Source of the DNA: Clostridiales bacterium
Lineage (GTDB): Bacteria > Bacillota > Clostridia > Christensenellales > Aristaeellaceae
Length of the DNA: 58,038 nt
Direction: 5' to 3'
Assembly (NCBI GenBank): GCA_004556395.1
Contig: SFHK01000007.1
Location: forward strand, 1 to 58,038
Positions 16,620 to 23,970 of this stretch are shown here, piece after piece (the stretch's first letter is position 1; each line of letters opens with the position of its first letter). Position numbers and translations under genes: made by a program. The notes beneath the pieces were generated by a model. The model saw only the letters and a list, made by a program, of their open reading frames with translations. It had not been told where the DNA came from and did not search any database.

Positions 16620-18197
16620 ATGCCCGAAGCGAGCACGAACCGAACCGAAAACCGGCAGCGGCTGATGGAAATCATGGACGTCGTCCGCCGCCACGACCTT
16701 ACGCGGGGCATCACGCCCGAAAAGCTGTGCGCCGTCATCGAGGATCTGGGCCCGACGTTTATCAAGCTGGGCCAGATCCTTTCCATGCGTTCCGACATCC
16801 TGCCGAAAAGCTATTGCGAAGCGCTGTCGCGCCTTTTAAGCTCCGTCGCGCCCATGCCGTATGAGCAGGTGGTTTCGATCATCGAGCGTTCCTACGGCCG
16901 CCCGCTGACGGAGGTGTTTTCGTCGTTTGACGAGCGCGCGCTGGGCAGCGCGTCCATCGCGCAGGCGCACGCCGCCGTGCTGACCACCGGCGAAAGCGTC
17001 GTTGTAAAGGTGCAGCGCGAGGGCATTCACGACGTGATGAGCCGCGACATTCTTCTGCTCAGGCAGGCCTGCAAGCTCCTCAAGTACACGCCGGTCAAGG
17101 GGCTGGTGGACTTCAATCAGGTGCTGGACGAAATGTGGGTCGTCGCGCAGGAGGAAATGAACTTCCAGACCGAGGCGGCGAACCTCGAGAGATTCCGAAA
17201 GCTGAACGAAGGGGTGGCGTTCGTCACCTCCCCGCTTCTGTACCGGGATTACACCACCACGCGCGTGCTGGTGATGGAGCGCATCGACGGCCTTGCCATT
17301 GACGACCGCGCGTCGCTCGTGAGCGCGGGCTACGACCCCGCCGAGATCGGCGCGAAGCTGGCCGACAACTACATCCGCCAGATCATGGAGGACGGCTTCT
17401 TCCACGCCGACCCGCACCCCGGCAACCTGCGCGTGCGCGACGGCAAAATCGTGTGGCTGGACATGGGCATGATGGGCAGCCTGTCCGACCGCGAGCGCGC
17501 GCTCATCGGCAAGGCCATCACCGGCATTGCCCGCGGCGACATCAACCTGTGCCGCGACGCGGTGCTGGGGCTGGGCGAGTTCCGCGGGAAGGCGGACAAG
17601 CGCCGGCTGTACCGCGACATCGAGGAGCTGCTGGACAAATACGGCGCGGCGTCCCTCGGCGACATGGATCTGGCCAAGGTGTTCGAGGACATGACGGACG
17701 TCATGAAGGCCAACGGCATCGCCATGCCCGGCAGCCTGACGATGCTGGCGCGCGGACTCACGACCATCGAGGGCGTGGTGGCCGCGCTCAGCCCGGAGAT
17801 CAACATCATGAGCGTCGTCACCGCCCGCATCGGCGACGATCTGCTGAAAAACATCGACTGGCGCGCCGAGCTGATTCAGGATTCCCGCGCGCTGTACGAA
17901 AGCGCGCATAAATCGCTGGAAATCCCCGCGCTGCTGGCCGACATCATGCGCAGCGGCCTGAAGGGCGAGGTGAACCTCGGCATCGAGCACCACGCCGGAA
18001 CCGATGTCGCCCAGCTCGCGCGCGAGCTCACGCTGAAGCTCTGCGCCGCGCTCGTCGCCGCCGCCCTGCTCATCCTCGGCGGCCTCGTCCATGACGCGCC
18101 CCCCACGGCCTGCGGCCTGTCCGCCTGTACCCTCGCCGCCCTCCTCCTCGCCGCCGCCCTGCTCGTATGGGCGTTCCGCCCGAAAAAGAAAAAATAA
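16620..18197 (+). CDS. AarF/UbiB (ABC1) family atypical kinase
   Basis: 525 residues. Hallmarks: the KxGQ-type motif in FIKLGQILSMRSDILP, the A-rich loop in GSASIAQAHAA, VVVKVQREGI with the ATP-site lysine, NFQTEAANLERF, and the catalytic-loop/metal region HADPHPGNL plus VWLDMGMMG. The last 60 residues form two membrane helices separated by a short loop, ending in RPKKKK, so it is membrane-anchored at the C-terminus. In ubiquinone makers the family supports quinone synthesis; in Clostridia, which lack ubiquinone, its role is a lipid-related ATPase at best guess. Begins 12 bases after the phasin-like gene and ends at a strong terminator. Confidence 0.93.
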   Translation: MPEASTNRTENRQRLMEIMDVVRRHDLTRGITPEKLCAVIEDLGPTFIKLGQILSMRSDILPKSYCEALSRLLSSVAPMPYEQVVSIIERSYGRPLTEVFSSFDERALGSASIAQAHAAVLTTGESVVVKVQREGIHDVMSRDILLLRQACKLLKYTPVKGLVDFNQVLDEMWVVAQEEMNFQTEAANLERFRKLNEGVAFVTSPLLYRDYTTTRVLVMERIDGLAIDDRASLVSAGYDPAEIGAKLADNYIRQIMEDGFFHADPHPGNLRVRDGKIVWLDMGMMGSLSDRERALIGKAITGIARGDINLCRDAVLGLGEFRGKADKRRLYRDIEELLDKYGAASLGDMDLAKVFEDMTDVMKANGIAMPGSLTMLARGLTTIEGVVAALSPEINIMSVVTARIGDDLLKNIDWRAELIQDSRALYESAHKSLEIPALLADIMRSGLKGEVNLGIEHHAGTDVAQLARELTLKLCAALVAAALLILGGLVHDAPPTACGLSACTLAALLLAAALLVWAFRPKKKK

Positions 18198-18207
18198 CCC
18201 CAAAATG

Positions 18208-18247
18208 CAGACGCATGCGCCGGTAAAATCGCGCATGCGTCTGTTTT
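18208..18247. terminator. Bidirectional intrinsic terminator
   Basis: 13-bp perfect stem (18208-18220 with 18231-18243), 10-base loop and TTTT tail on the plus strand; the minus-strand side also ends in a T-containing tract (CATTTTGG). It separates the convergent kinase and AAA ATPase genes and overlaps the latter's last codons. Confidence 0.8.
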
Positions 18248-18248
18248 C

Positions 18249-19568
18249 CTATAGCGCCCGAAGCAGAAAGGCCATATACAGCGGAAGCGTCAGCACCGGC
18301 CCTGTGCGCCCGACGTTGTAATCGCCCAGCTTGATCGCGCCGCCCACATGGTATTTCTCCGGATGGTTCAAAATCGTTTTTGCGCTCTTGATATTTCCGC
18401 TCGCCGCCTTCACCTCCACAAGCGTACACGCGCCCTTATAGCGAATCACGAAATCCACCTCAAGGCCGGAATCCTTGTGGAAGTAATACAGCTTCCGTCC
18501 CATCTTGGCAAAAACGTCCGCGACCAGATTTTCAAAGATCGCGCCCTTATAGCCGTAGAGGTTGCCCTGCAGGATGTCATACTGCGTGCCGTCCTCCAGC
18601 ATGCTGACGAACAGACCCATGTCGCGCATGTACACCTTGAAGGTATCCTGCTCGGCGTTGCCGTCCAGCGGCAGCTCGGGAATGGAGAGGTTGTAGCAGC
18701 GGGCGATGATGCCCGCATCCTCAATCCATTGCAGGCTTCCGGCGTACTGGGCGGCGGTGGAGCCCTTGTGAACGACGGAATACTGAAACTTCTTATTTTC
18801 CTTGGCCAGCTGGCGCGGAATGGACTGAAAGCATTCCCGAATGCGGGATTTGTCCTTCTTTTCGGCGTACTTCACCATGTCGTCCTCATAGGAACGCACG
18901 ATGTCGCGCTGGATGCGCAGCACCTCGTCCATCTGTCGGTCGTCCACGAAGGTCTGCACCGCGTCCGGCATGCCGCCCACCACGGCGTATTGCAAAAGAA
19001 GCTGTCTCATCCGGCTGTGGAGCGCCTCGGGAACCGGCGTTTCATCGTCCAGCGCCTTTTGCAGCAGGGCAATGACCGGCTCCGAAAGGCCATTCGCCCA
19101 CAGAAATTCCTCAAAATCCAGCGGATACATGTCGATCACGGTTTCCGAGCCCACGGGAACCGATTTCGGCTCCTTCCCGTAGCCCTTCACGCCCAGCAGG
19201 GAGCCGGTGCCGATCACATCGTACCGCCCGTCGATTCGGAAGAATTTCAGCGCCGTTCGCGCTTCGGGGCAATCCTGAATCTCGTCCAGCACCAGCACCG
19301 TTTGCCCGGCTTCGAAGGTTGCTTCCTTCCCCAGCAGCGCGGAAAGCAGCATGATGATGTTGTCGATTTCCAGCGAGCCCGCAAAAACGGACGCGTAGTC
19401 CGGGTTCTCAAAGAAATTCAGATAGACGACGTGTCTGTAATTCTTCCTGGCGAACTCCAGCACGGAGAAGGTCTTTCCGCACTGCCTGCACCCCTTGACG
19501 ATCAGGGGCTTGTGCCCCGGCGTGTTCTTCCATTCCACCAGCCGCTGTTCGATTTTTCGCTTCAGCAT
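18249..19568 (-). CDS. AAA family ATPase with DUF4143 domain
   Basis: 439 residues. The N-terminal AAA_14 module has a P-loop GCRQCGKTFSV near residue 26, a Walker B VLVLDEIQDCPE and a sensor GTGSLLG. The C-terminal DUF4143 domain (about 210-370) ends in the nuclease-like VDFVIRYKGACTLVEVKAASG element, a D-ExK pattern. These ATPases are common in gut Clostridia, often in several copies, and have no established role; links to defence or restriction have been suggested on the basis of the ExK site. The gene stands alone with its own promoter. Confidence 0.88.
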   Translation of the reverse strand: MLKRKIEQRLVEWKNTPGHKPLIVKGCRQCGKTFSVLEFARKNYRHVVYLNFFENPDYASVFAGSLEIDNIIMLLSALLGKEATFEAGQTVLVLDEIQDCPEARTALKFFRIDGRYDVIGTGSLLGVKGYGKEPKSVPVGSETVIDMYPLDFEEFLWANGLSEPVIALLQKALDDETPVPEALHSRMRQLLLQYAVVGGMPDAVQTFVDDRQMDEVLRIQRDIVRSYEDDMVKYAEKKDKSRIRECFQSIPRQLAKENKKFQYSVVHKGSTAAQYAGSLQWIEDAGIIARCYNLSIPELPLDGNAEQDTFKVYMRDMGLFVSMLEDGTQYDILQGNLYGYKGAIFENLVADVFAKMGRKLYYFHKDSGLEVDFVIRYKGACTLVEVKAASGNIKSAKTILNHPEKYHVGGAIKLGDYNVGRTGPVLTLPLYMAFLLRAL

Positions 19569-19604
19569 CGCGCGTCCCTCCCCGCCGTTTTCTGAATTAT
19601 TCCC

Positions 19605-19633
19605 ACTATAGCACAGGGCAGCAACTTTTTCAA
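19605..19633 (-). promoter_or_regulatory. Promoter of the AAA ATPase gene
   Basis: Minus strand: TTGAAA (19633-19628), 17-base spacer, TATAGT (19610-19605). The -35 box lies inside the first of three 33-bp repeats. Confidence 0.65.
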
Positions 19634-19704
19634 GGGAGTTTTTCGCCCAACCCTCAACTTTTTCAAGCGACTTTTTGCGTCAATCCTCAACTTTTCCTGT
19701 TTTT
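19622..19704. repeat. 33-bp direct tandem repeat
   Basis: CAACTTTTTCAAG begins at 19622 and again at 19655, and a shorter version (CAACTTTTCC) at 19688, giving an exact 33-bp period over two and a half units. It covers the region upstream of the AAA ATPase promoter and could hold repeated regulator sites. Confidence 0.7.
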
Positions 19705-19714
19705 AAGCGGCAAA

Positions 19715-19746
19715 ACAGACCGCCGGTTTTCCGGCAGCCTGTCTGT
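19715..19746 (-). terminator. Terminator after the Vat-GNAT fusion gene
   Basis: Minus strand: ACAGAC...GTCTGT outer stem with an inner CCGG/CCGG stem around AAAA, then TTTTG; it starts 6 bases after the stop codon. Confidence 0.65.
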
Positions 19747-19752
19747 GGTTGT

Positions 19753-21039
19753 TCAGGGGTGCATACTCGAATGGGAATAGATGAAAAATTCCTCCTGACA
19801 GGGGAGCGTCTTTTTCTCCCTCGGAGGGAAGCGCTTGTCGTATTCCTCCGCTTCGCGCTCGTCGATTTCGCAGGCGGGGCTTTCGCTGAAGCGCCAGCGC
19901 CGGCCGTCGAACGCGTCGTCCGTCAGCGGCTTTACCAGAAGCGCCGTCGGGAAATATCCGTCGCCGACGCACACGTTTACGCGCAGGCCGCTGACGAAGC
20001 CGCGCGCGACGTAGTTGGACGGGTGGCCGAAGATGACCACGCTCTCATAGCCCATTTCCCGCGCCTTCTCGAACGTCTTCTCGATCAGCGCCCGCCCGAC
20101 GCCCCGGCGCTGATAGTCCGGATGCACGGCGATGGGGCCGAACGTCAGGCATTTTTTCACGGTTCCGTCCTCCGCGGTCAGCGTCGACACGGTGTACAGG
20201 ATGCTGCCGACGAGCTTCCCGTCGAGCTCGGCCACCATGGACAGCTCGGGCACAAAGTCCGGGTGCCTGCGCATCCGGTGCGCCAGATAGGGCTCCGACG
20301 CGCCCGGCACGTGCTCGTTCCAGAACGCGTCCCGAATCAGAAGCTCGACCGCGTCCCAGTCCTCCGGCCGCTCGTTTCGAAGCACCAGCCCGGCCAGCCG
20401 GTTCCTGAGCGTCTGCTTCACCCTCTCCAGATTGGAATCGCACAGCAGCGGCAGCGTCTCGGCCAGCGCCTCCGGCGGAAGCTCCCACCAGCGGAAGCGC
20501 AGAAGCAGGTCGGTCAGCTCCGCGTCGAACCGGTTTTTCAGAAGCCGCGCCGGGTTTCCGCCATAGACGGTGTACGCGGGCACGTCCCGCGCCACCACGG
20601 AATACGCCGCGATGATCGCGCCGTCGCCGATCTTCACGCCGGGCATGACGACGCTCTCCCTGCCGATCCACACGTCGTTTCCGACCACGGTGTCGCCCTT
20701 GTGCGGAAGCTGCGACAGGTGCGGCGGCGTGTTTTCCGTCCACGCGCCGCCAAACACGCTGAACGGATAGGCCGTCACGCTGCTCAGCCGATGGTTGGCC
20801 GGCCCCATGATGAACTTCACGCCGGACGCAATCTGGCAGAACCTGCCGATGATCAGCTGCTCGCCGAACTCCGGATCGTTGAACAGCACGTTGTTCTTCT
20901 CAAACCCCACAGGGTCGTCCGCGTCGTCGTAATACGTATAGTCGCCCACATGAATGTTGGGCGTGGTGATCACGTTCTTGAGAAAACAGGAGGTCTTGTA
21001 TTCATTCGGAAAAATCACGTTCGGGTCCGGAATCCGCAT
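19753..21039 (-). CDS. Fusion of a Vat/CatB-type O-acetyltransferase and a GNAT acetyltransferase
   Basis: 428 residues in one open frame. Residues 1-215 match xenobiotic O-acetyltransferases of the left-handed beta-helix class: IHVGDYTYY, FCQIASGVKFIMGPANHR with the catalytic-type His, then hexapeptide turns GNDVWIGRESVVMPGVKIGDGAIIAAYSVV and YGGNPARLLKNRF. Residues about 225-400 are a full GNAT domain (LVLRNERPEDWDAVE; HPDYQRRGVGRALIEK as motif A; GYESVVIFGHPSNY). Each half is about the size of a free-standing enzyme, so this is a true two-domain fusion and not a frameshifted gene. Possible roles are drug acetylation (streptogramin/chloramphenicol-like) plus a second acyl transfer; neither substrate can be told. 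Confidence 0.85.
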   Translation of the reverse strand: MRIPDPNVIFPNEYKTSCFLKNVITTPNIHVGDYTYYDDADDPVGFEKNNVLFNDPEFGEQLIIGRFCQIASGVKFIMGPANHRLSSVTAYPFSVFGGAWTENTPPHLSQLPHKGDTVVGNDVWIGRESVVMPGVKIGDGAIIAAYSVVARDVPAYTVYGGNPARLLKNRFDAELTDLLLRFRWWELPPEALAETLPLLCDSNLERVKQTLRNRLAGLVLRNERPEDWDAVELLIRDAFWNEHVPGASEPYLAHRMRRHPDFVPELSMVAELDGKLVGSILYTVSTLTAEDGTVKKCLTFGPIAVHPDYQRRGVGRALIEKTFEKAREMGYESVVIFGHPSNYVARGFVSGLRVNVCVGDGYFPTALLVKPLTDDAFDGRRWRFSESPACEIDEREAEEYDKRFPPREKKTLPCQEEFFIYSHSSMHP

Positions 21040-21066
21040 GATTCGTTTCTCTCTTTCTTTGTCGCT

Positions 21067-21296
21067 TCAATCATTTTCTTCATATGCCCGCGCCATCACC
21101 GCGTCCCGCCGGGGCGCGCTCATGACCACCAGCTCGTGCCCCTTGTTCCCGCAATGATACGGTGGATGCACATGCGGATACGGGTTTTCCACATAGCCGT
21201 AGCGCTCGTAAAAGTCCTTTCGCCGCCGGGCGATTTCGTCCACCGGCGGATCGATTTCCAGAATCCGCGTGCGCGCCGGCAGCGCCGCGAGAATGC
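21067..21296 (-). pseudogene. C-terminal remnant of a GNAT acetyltransferase
   Basis: An open frame with no start encodes about 75 residues ending at the TGA at 21067-21069. It contains RRRKDFYERYGYVENPYP and VHPPYHCGNKGHELVVMS, the typical C-terminal half of a small GNAT family (motif B plus the PHVHPPY end). The acetyl-CoA-binding half is missing: the frame is closed by a stop exactly where the Spo0A-like gene ends. This is a truncated gene left behind by a rearrangement. Confidence 0.7.
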
Positions 21297-22019
21297 TTAT
21301 TCAACTTCCTGCCGAAGCAGCTCCGCCGCGGTGGCGAGGAGGGCGGCGGTGGTGGGCTTGCCGCGGCGCGCGTCGATGGTGTTGCCGAACATGGCATATT
21401 GGCGGTCGCTGTTGCCGGTCGTCCATGCCGCGTCAATGGCGCGGCGCAGGCCGTCCTCCACGCGGCGGGGCGTGGTGTGGAAACGCTCGGCGACGGCAGG
21501 ATAGACCGAGTGCTTCAGGCGGCCCGCGTTGGCGGCGTCGTTTAATACCAGCGCGACGGCGTACGCGAGCCGGCGGCGGTTTTCGCCGGGCGCAATGTCC
21601 ATTTGCGCCAGCAGACGTTCCGCGCGGGCTTCGTCCTCCGGGCGCACGGGAAGCGGCAAAGTCTCGGCGACGCGGGCGCGAATCGTTTCCGCGTCCGGGT
21701 GTGCGTCGACGCGCGGCCGCATGCCCTGCGTCATCCGCTCCGGCAGATACGACGGCACAAGGTATACGATCGCCGGCCGCCGGGAAAGCCGCAGCCGGTC
21801 AACCTGCGCCGTCGCCGTTCCCGCGTCCAGACCTGCCGCGAGCGCATGAACGAAAATCATCTCCGGCAGAACCCGCGCCGCCGCGTCCAATGCGCCCGTC
21901 CAGTCGGCACAGACCGCGGACACCGTCAGGCCGGTCGACGCAAAAATCCCGACCAGCGTCTCGCGCGCGGATGGGTCGGGATGTATGAGGATACACGTGA
22001 CTTTGTTCGAGCCTTCCAC
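21297..22019 (-). CDS. Spo0A-like regulator with degenerate receiver domain
   Basis: 240 residues from a GTG at 22019. Residues about 130-240 match the Spo0A DNA-binding effector domain along its length, including RRLAYAVALVLNDA, the helix-turn-helix KHSVYPAVAERFHTTPRRVE, RRAIDAAWTTGN and GKPTTAALLATAAELL. Residues 6-120 look like a receiver but lack the acidic pair (HP at 13-14 instead of DD) and the phospho-acceptor Asp (His58 at the equivalent place in IFVHAL). It therefore should not be phosphorylated as Spo0A is. The start has only a weak GGAG 10 bases upstream. A partial copy of its 5' end lies just upstream and owns the strong ribosome site. Either a paralogue of Spo0A or a decaying one. 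Confidence 0.8.
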   Translation of the reverse strand: MEGSNKVTCILIHPDPSARETLVGIFASTGLTVSAVCADWTGALDAAARVLPEMIFVHALAAGLDAGTATAQVDRLRLSRRPAIVYLVPSYLPERMTQGMRPRVDAHPDAETIRARVAETLPLPVRPEDEARAERLLAQMDIAPGENRRRLAYAVALVLNDAANAGRLKHSVYPAVAERFHTTPRRVEDGLRRAIDAAWTTGNSDRQYAMFGNTIDARRGKPTTAALLATAAELLRQEVE

Positions 22020-22257
22020 TCCGGTACGTCTCCATTCGTTCTGAACATTCCCATAGCGCGGCCGATGCCGTCGCCAGACCCGCCGCGGGCGCGTGGGCGA
22101 AAATCCGCGCCGCCGCGTCCGGCGTGCCCGGCCAGTCGGCGCAGACCGCGAACACCGTCAGGCTGGCCGACGCAAAAATCCCGACCAGCGTCTCGCGCGC
22201 GGATGGGTCGGGATGCGTGAGAATGCATGTGGTTTTCTTTGAGTCATCCATCCCTGC
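21815..22257. repeat. Tandem duplication of the 5' part of the Spo0A-like gene
   Basis: The stretch around 21815-22019 recurs around 22060-22257 at high identity (about nine in ten bases over the best 130). The aligned start codons are 232 bp apart, which is not a multiple of three. The upstream copy has lost 18 bases near 22100. Confidence 0.85.
22040..22251 (-). pseudogene. Duplicated receiver fragment of the Spo0A-like gene
   Basis: Begins with ATG at 22251, which has a GGAGG (22261-22265) 9 bases upstream, the best ribosome site of the locus. It encodes about 65 residues nearly identical to the receiver start of the neighbouring gene (TCILTHPDPSARETLVGIF). It then runs out of frame into the second copy as far as 21799, giving a chimeric 150-residue product. 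It seems to be the original gene start, now disconnected from the DNA-binding domain. Confidence 0.75.
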
Positions 22258-22298
22258 CCACCTCCGCTCGCATCGATAAAGGGATTTCGCCGCGCCTT

Positions 22299-22547
22299 TC
22301 AGTGACCGGCGACAGAATCGATTTCCTGAAGCTCGAAGCGCCATGTCTGCGCAGCGTTCGGGTATTTTTCGCGGTCGACGGGCTCCAGAAACATGGCCAG
22401 CGGCCGAATCCACAATCCGCAGTCGCCGTAGAGCTTGCGGTAAATCACGTAGGCCTCGCCCGTCTCGGAATGCTTCGCCACGTCCTCCACCAGATAGTAG
22501 TCGCCCTTAAAATGGCGATAGATTCGTTTGACCTGAATTTCGCGCAT
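22299..22547 (-). CDS. DUF1653 domain protein
   Basis: 82 residues, single small domain. The family pattern is clear: YRHFKGDYYLVEDVAKHSETGE, VIYRKLYGDCGLWIRPLAMFLEPVD and KYPNAAQTWRFEL. DUF1653 proteins are small beta-rich cytoplasmic proteins of unknown role, widespread in Bacillota and Proteobacteria. GGAGGAATATGC precedes the ATG, and a consensus promoter lies about 45 bases upstream. Confidence 0.9.
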   Translation of the reverse strand: MREIQVKRIYRHFKGDYYLVEDVAKHSETGEAYVIYRKLYGDCGLWIRPLAMFLEPVDREKYPNAAQTWRFELQEIDSVAGH

Positions 22548-22590
22548 GCATATTCCTCCGTTTCCGATCCTCTCCCAATATTACAGCTTA

Positions 22591-22619
22591 ACCATACCAC
22601 CGACCGCCGAAGCTGTCAA
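22591..22619 (-). promoter_or_regulatory. Promoter of the DUF1653 gene
   Basis: Minus strand: TTGACA (22619-22614), 17-base spacer, TATGGT (22596-22591). Confidence 0.75.
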
Positions 22620-22711
22620 CCTTCCTGCGCGAAAAGCGGATGCGAGCCTCTCCCATGGGGCAGGAAAAGCTCGATAAAGCCGGTCTCTGATCGAAACAGC
22701 AGGCGAAACGA

Positions 22712-22738
22712 AAGCGCGTTTCGGGGTGAAACGCGCTT
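22712..22738 (-). terminator. Hairpin after the secreted MBG-like protein gene
   Basis: 11-bp perfect stem (22712-22722 with 22728-22738), 5-base loop, and TTCGTTTCG following on the minus strand, 13 bases past the stop. Confidence 0.6.
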
Positions 22739-22750
22739 GGGGGAATGGTT

Positions 22751-23659
22751 TTACCGCGTGATTTCAAAGGGATGGGTGAAGATCAGGGTGTAGTTTTCGG
22801 CGTTGAGGGCGGTGGGGTCGTATTCGTATTCGCCGACCTGTTCGCCGGGCAGGCGCTGAAGCGTCAGGTTTTTGATTTTGGGGAGAGTCAGCTCGTCCAG
22901 CACGGCCTGCGCGTCCATGTCGTCAACCAGCAGGTTTTCCGGCGTAAGCACGAACGCGGGGTCGGGCTCGCCCATGCGCTTGGCGTAGGTCAGCTCGATT
23001 TCCACGGGGCGGGGCGCGATGACGAACGGACAGGCGCGGTTGTCGATCTCGTAGTTCCTGCCCGCGTCGGCGTAGGCGATGTAGCTTCCGGCGTTCAGCG
23101 CCGTGCCGAGCACGCGCACGTGTATGCCCGGGCAGGTGGCGGTGGGCATGTGAAGCTGGCCGTCGTAGACAAATTCGGTATCATCCCAGTCCACGGTAAT
23201 CGGCGCGCGGTGAATGGTGAACGCGCAGACGGGGTTGGTGATTTCGTAGCCGTCCTCTGCGACGGCCTCGGCCAGATAGGTTCCCGCCTCAGTTCCGCCG
23301 CCGACCACGCGAATAATCATGCCGGGATAGGCGGCCATGGGCTGGTGCGTTTCTCCGTCGTAGACAAATTCGGTGTTGAGCCAGTCCACACTGATTTCCA
23401 CCGTTTCCCACGGCTCTTCCTCGGAACCGTCGTCCTCCGTCGTGACAGGCGCTTCCTGCGGCTCTTCCTCGGAACCGTCGTCCTCCGTCGTAACAGGCGC
23501 TTCCTGCGGATCCTCCTCGGAAACGTCGTCCTCAGCCGTGATGAGCGCTTCCCCGGTCGTTCCGTCGTCCGGCAGCTCCTCGGCGAAGCCGGCGAACAGA
23601 CAAAGCGCCAGCGCCAGAAGCAGCGCCGCGAATCGTTTAAAGCATAAGCCAATATCCAT
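22751..23659 (-). CDS. Secreted protein with MBG-like beta repeats
   Basis: 302 residues. Signal peptide: MDIGLCFKRF then a Leu/Ala core ending AGFAEE, probably cut near residue 26. An acidic linker (about 30-85) contains three copies of a 16-residue motif built on PVTTEDDGSEEEPQEA. Two repeats of about 75 residues follow, each starting VDWxxTEFVYDGxxHxP and ending in a short IHRAPIT/IAPRPVE segment. This is the layout of MBG/YDG-type beta-sandwich modules found in surface adhesins. A third diverged module ends the protein. There is no LPXTG motif or membrane anchor, so it should be released or held non-covalently. Own promoter and terminator. Confidence 0.75.
   Translation of the reverse strand: MDIGLCFKRFAALLLALALCLFAGFAEELPDDGTTGEALITAEDDVSEEDPQEAPVTTEDDGSEEEPQEAPVTTEDDGSEEEPWETVEISVDWLNTEFVYDGETHQPMAAYPGMIIRVVGGGTEAGTYLAEAVAEDGYEITNPVCAFTIHRAPITVDWDDTEFVYDGQLHMPTATCPGIHVRVLGTALNAGSYIAYADAGRNYEIDNRACPFVIAPRPVEIELTYAKRMGEPDPAFVLTPENLLVDDMDAQAVLDELTLPKIKNLTLQRLPGEQVGEYEYDPTALNAENYTLIFTHPFEITR
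23413..23555. repeat. 48-bp in-frame coding repeat in the secreted protein
   Basis: CTCTTCCTCGGAACCGTCGT starts at 23413 and 23461, with a diverged third copy at 23509: a 48-bp period coding for 16 acidic residues per unit. Confidence 0.8.
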
Positions 23660-23720
23660 GGTTCATCCTCCATTGAGTGCATAGAGTGCATAAAACTGCG
23701 CATACGTAATCTTAGTATGC

Positions 23721-23749
23721 ATTATAGCCGGAAAACCAGAAGCTGTCAA
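23721..23749 (-). promoter_or_regulatory. Promoter of the secreted MBG-like protein gene
   Basis: Minus strand: TTGACA (23749-23744), 17-base spacer, TATAAT (23726-23721), full consensus. Confidence 0.85.
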
Positions 23750-23770
23750 GTCCCGCTTCCAGAAAACAGA

Positions 23771-23802
23771 AATGCTCGGAGGTCAAAAGGCCTTCGAGCA
23801 TT
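23771..23802 (-). terminator. Terminator of the tRNA-Leu gene
   Basis: AATGCTCG stem (23771-23778 with 23795-23802) extended by an inner AGGTC/GGCCT stem, 7 bases past the tRNA, followed on the minus strand by TCTGTTTTC. Confidence 0.65.
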
Positions 23803-23809
23803 CATTCAG

Positions 23810-23891
23810 TGCGGTTGACGAGACTTGAACTCGTACTCCTTGCGGAACACGCCCCTCAAACGTGCGCGTATGCCGATTCCGCCACAACCGC
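23810..23891 (-). tRNA. tRNA-Leu (anticodon GAG)
   Basis: 82 bases. The acceptor stem GCGGTTG pairs with CAACCGC plus discriminator A. The anticodon stem CACGT/GCGTG (with one G-U) encloses the loop TTGAGGG, giving GAG. A long variable arm, typical of class II leucine tRNAs, is followed by a TTCAAGT T-loop. The 3' CCA is not encoded and must be added by the CCA enzyme. Confidence 0.93.
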
Positions 23892-23904
23892 GTGAACAGA
23901 TGAT

Positions 23905-23933
23905 ATTATAGCATCCGTTCGCGCGGTTGTCAA
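23905..23933 (-). promoter_or_regulatory. Promoter of tRNA-Leu
   Basis: Minus strand: TTGACA (23933-23928), 17-base spacer, TATAAT (23910-23905); 13 bases before the mature 5' end. Confidence 0.9.
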
Positions 23934-23970
23934 TAGCTTCACAAAAAAGTTTTTGGAATATGCCGTTTTT

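Noticed and set aside
23413..23555. Frameshift in the acidic linker of the secreted protein
   Set aside because: The 48-bp period keeps the frame, and the third copy differs only by substitutions.
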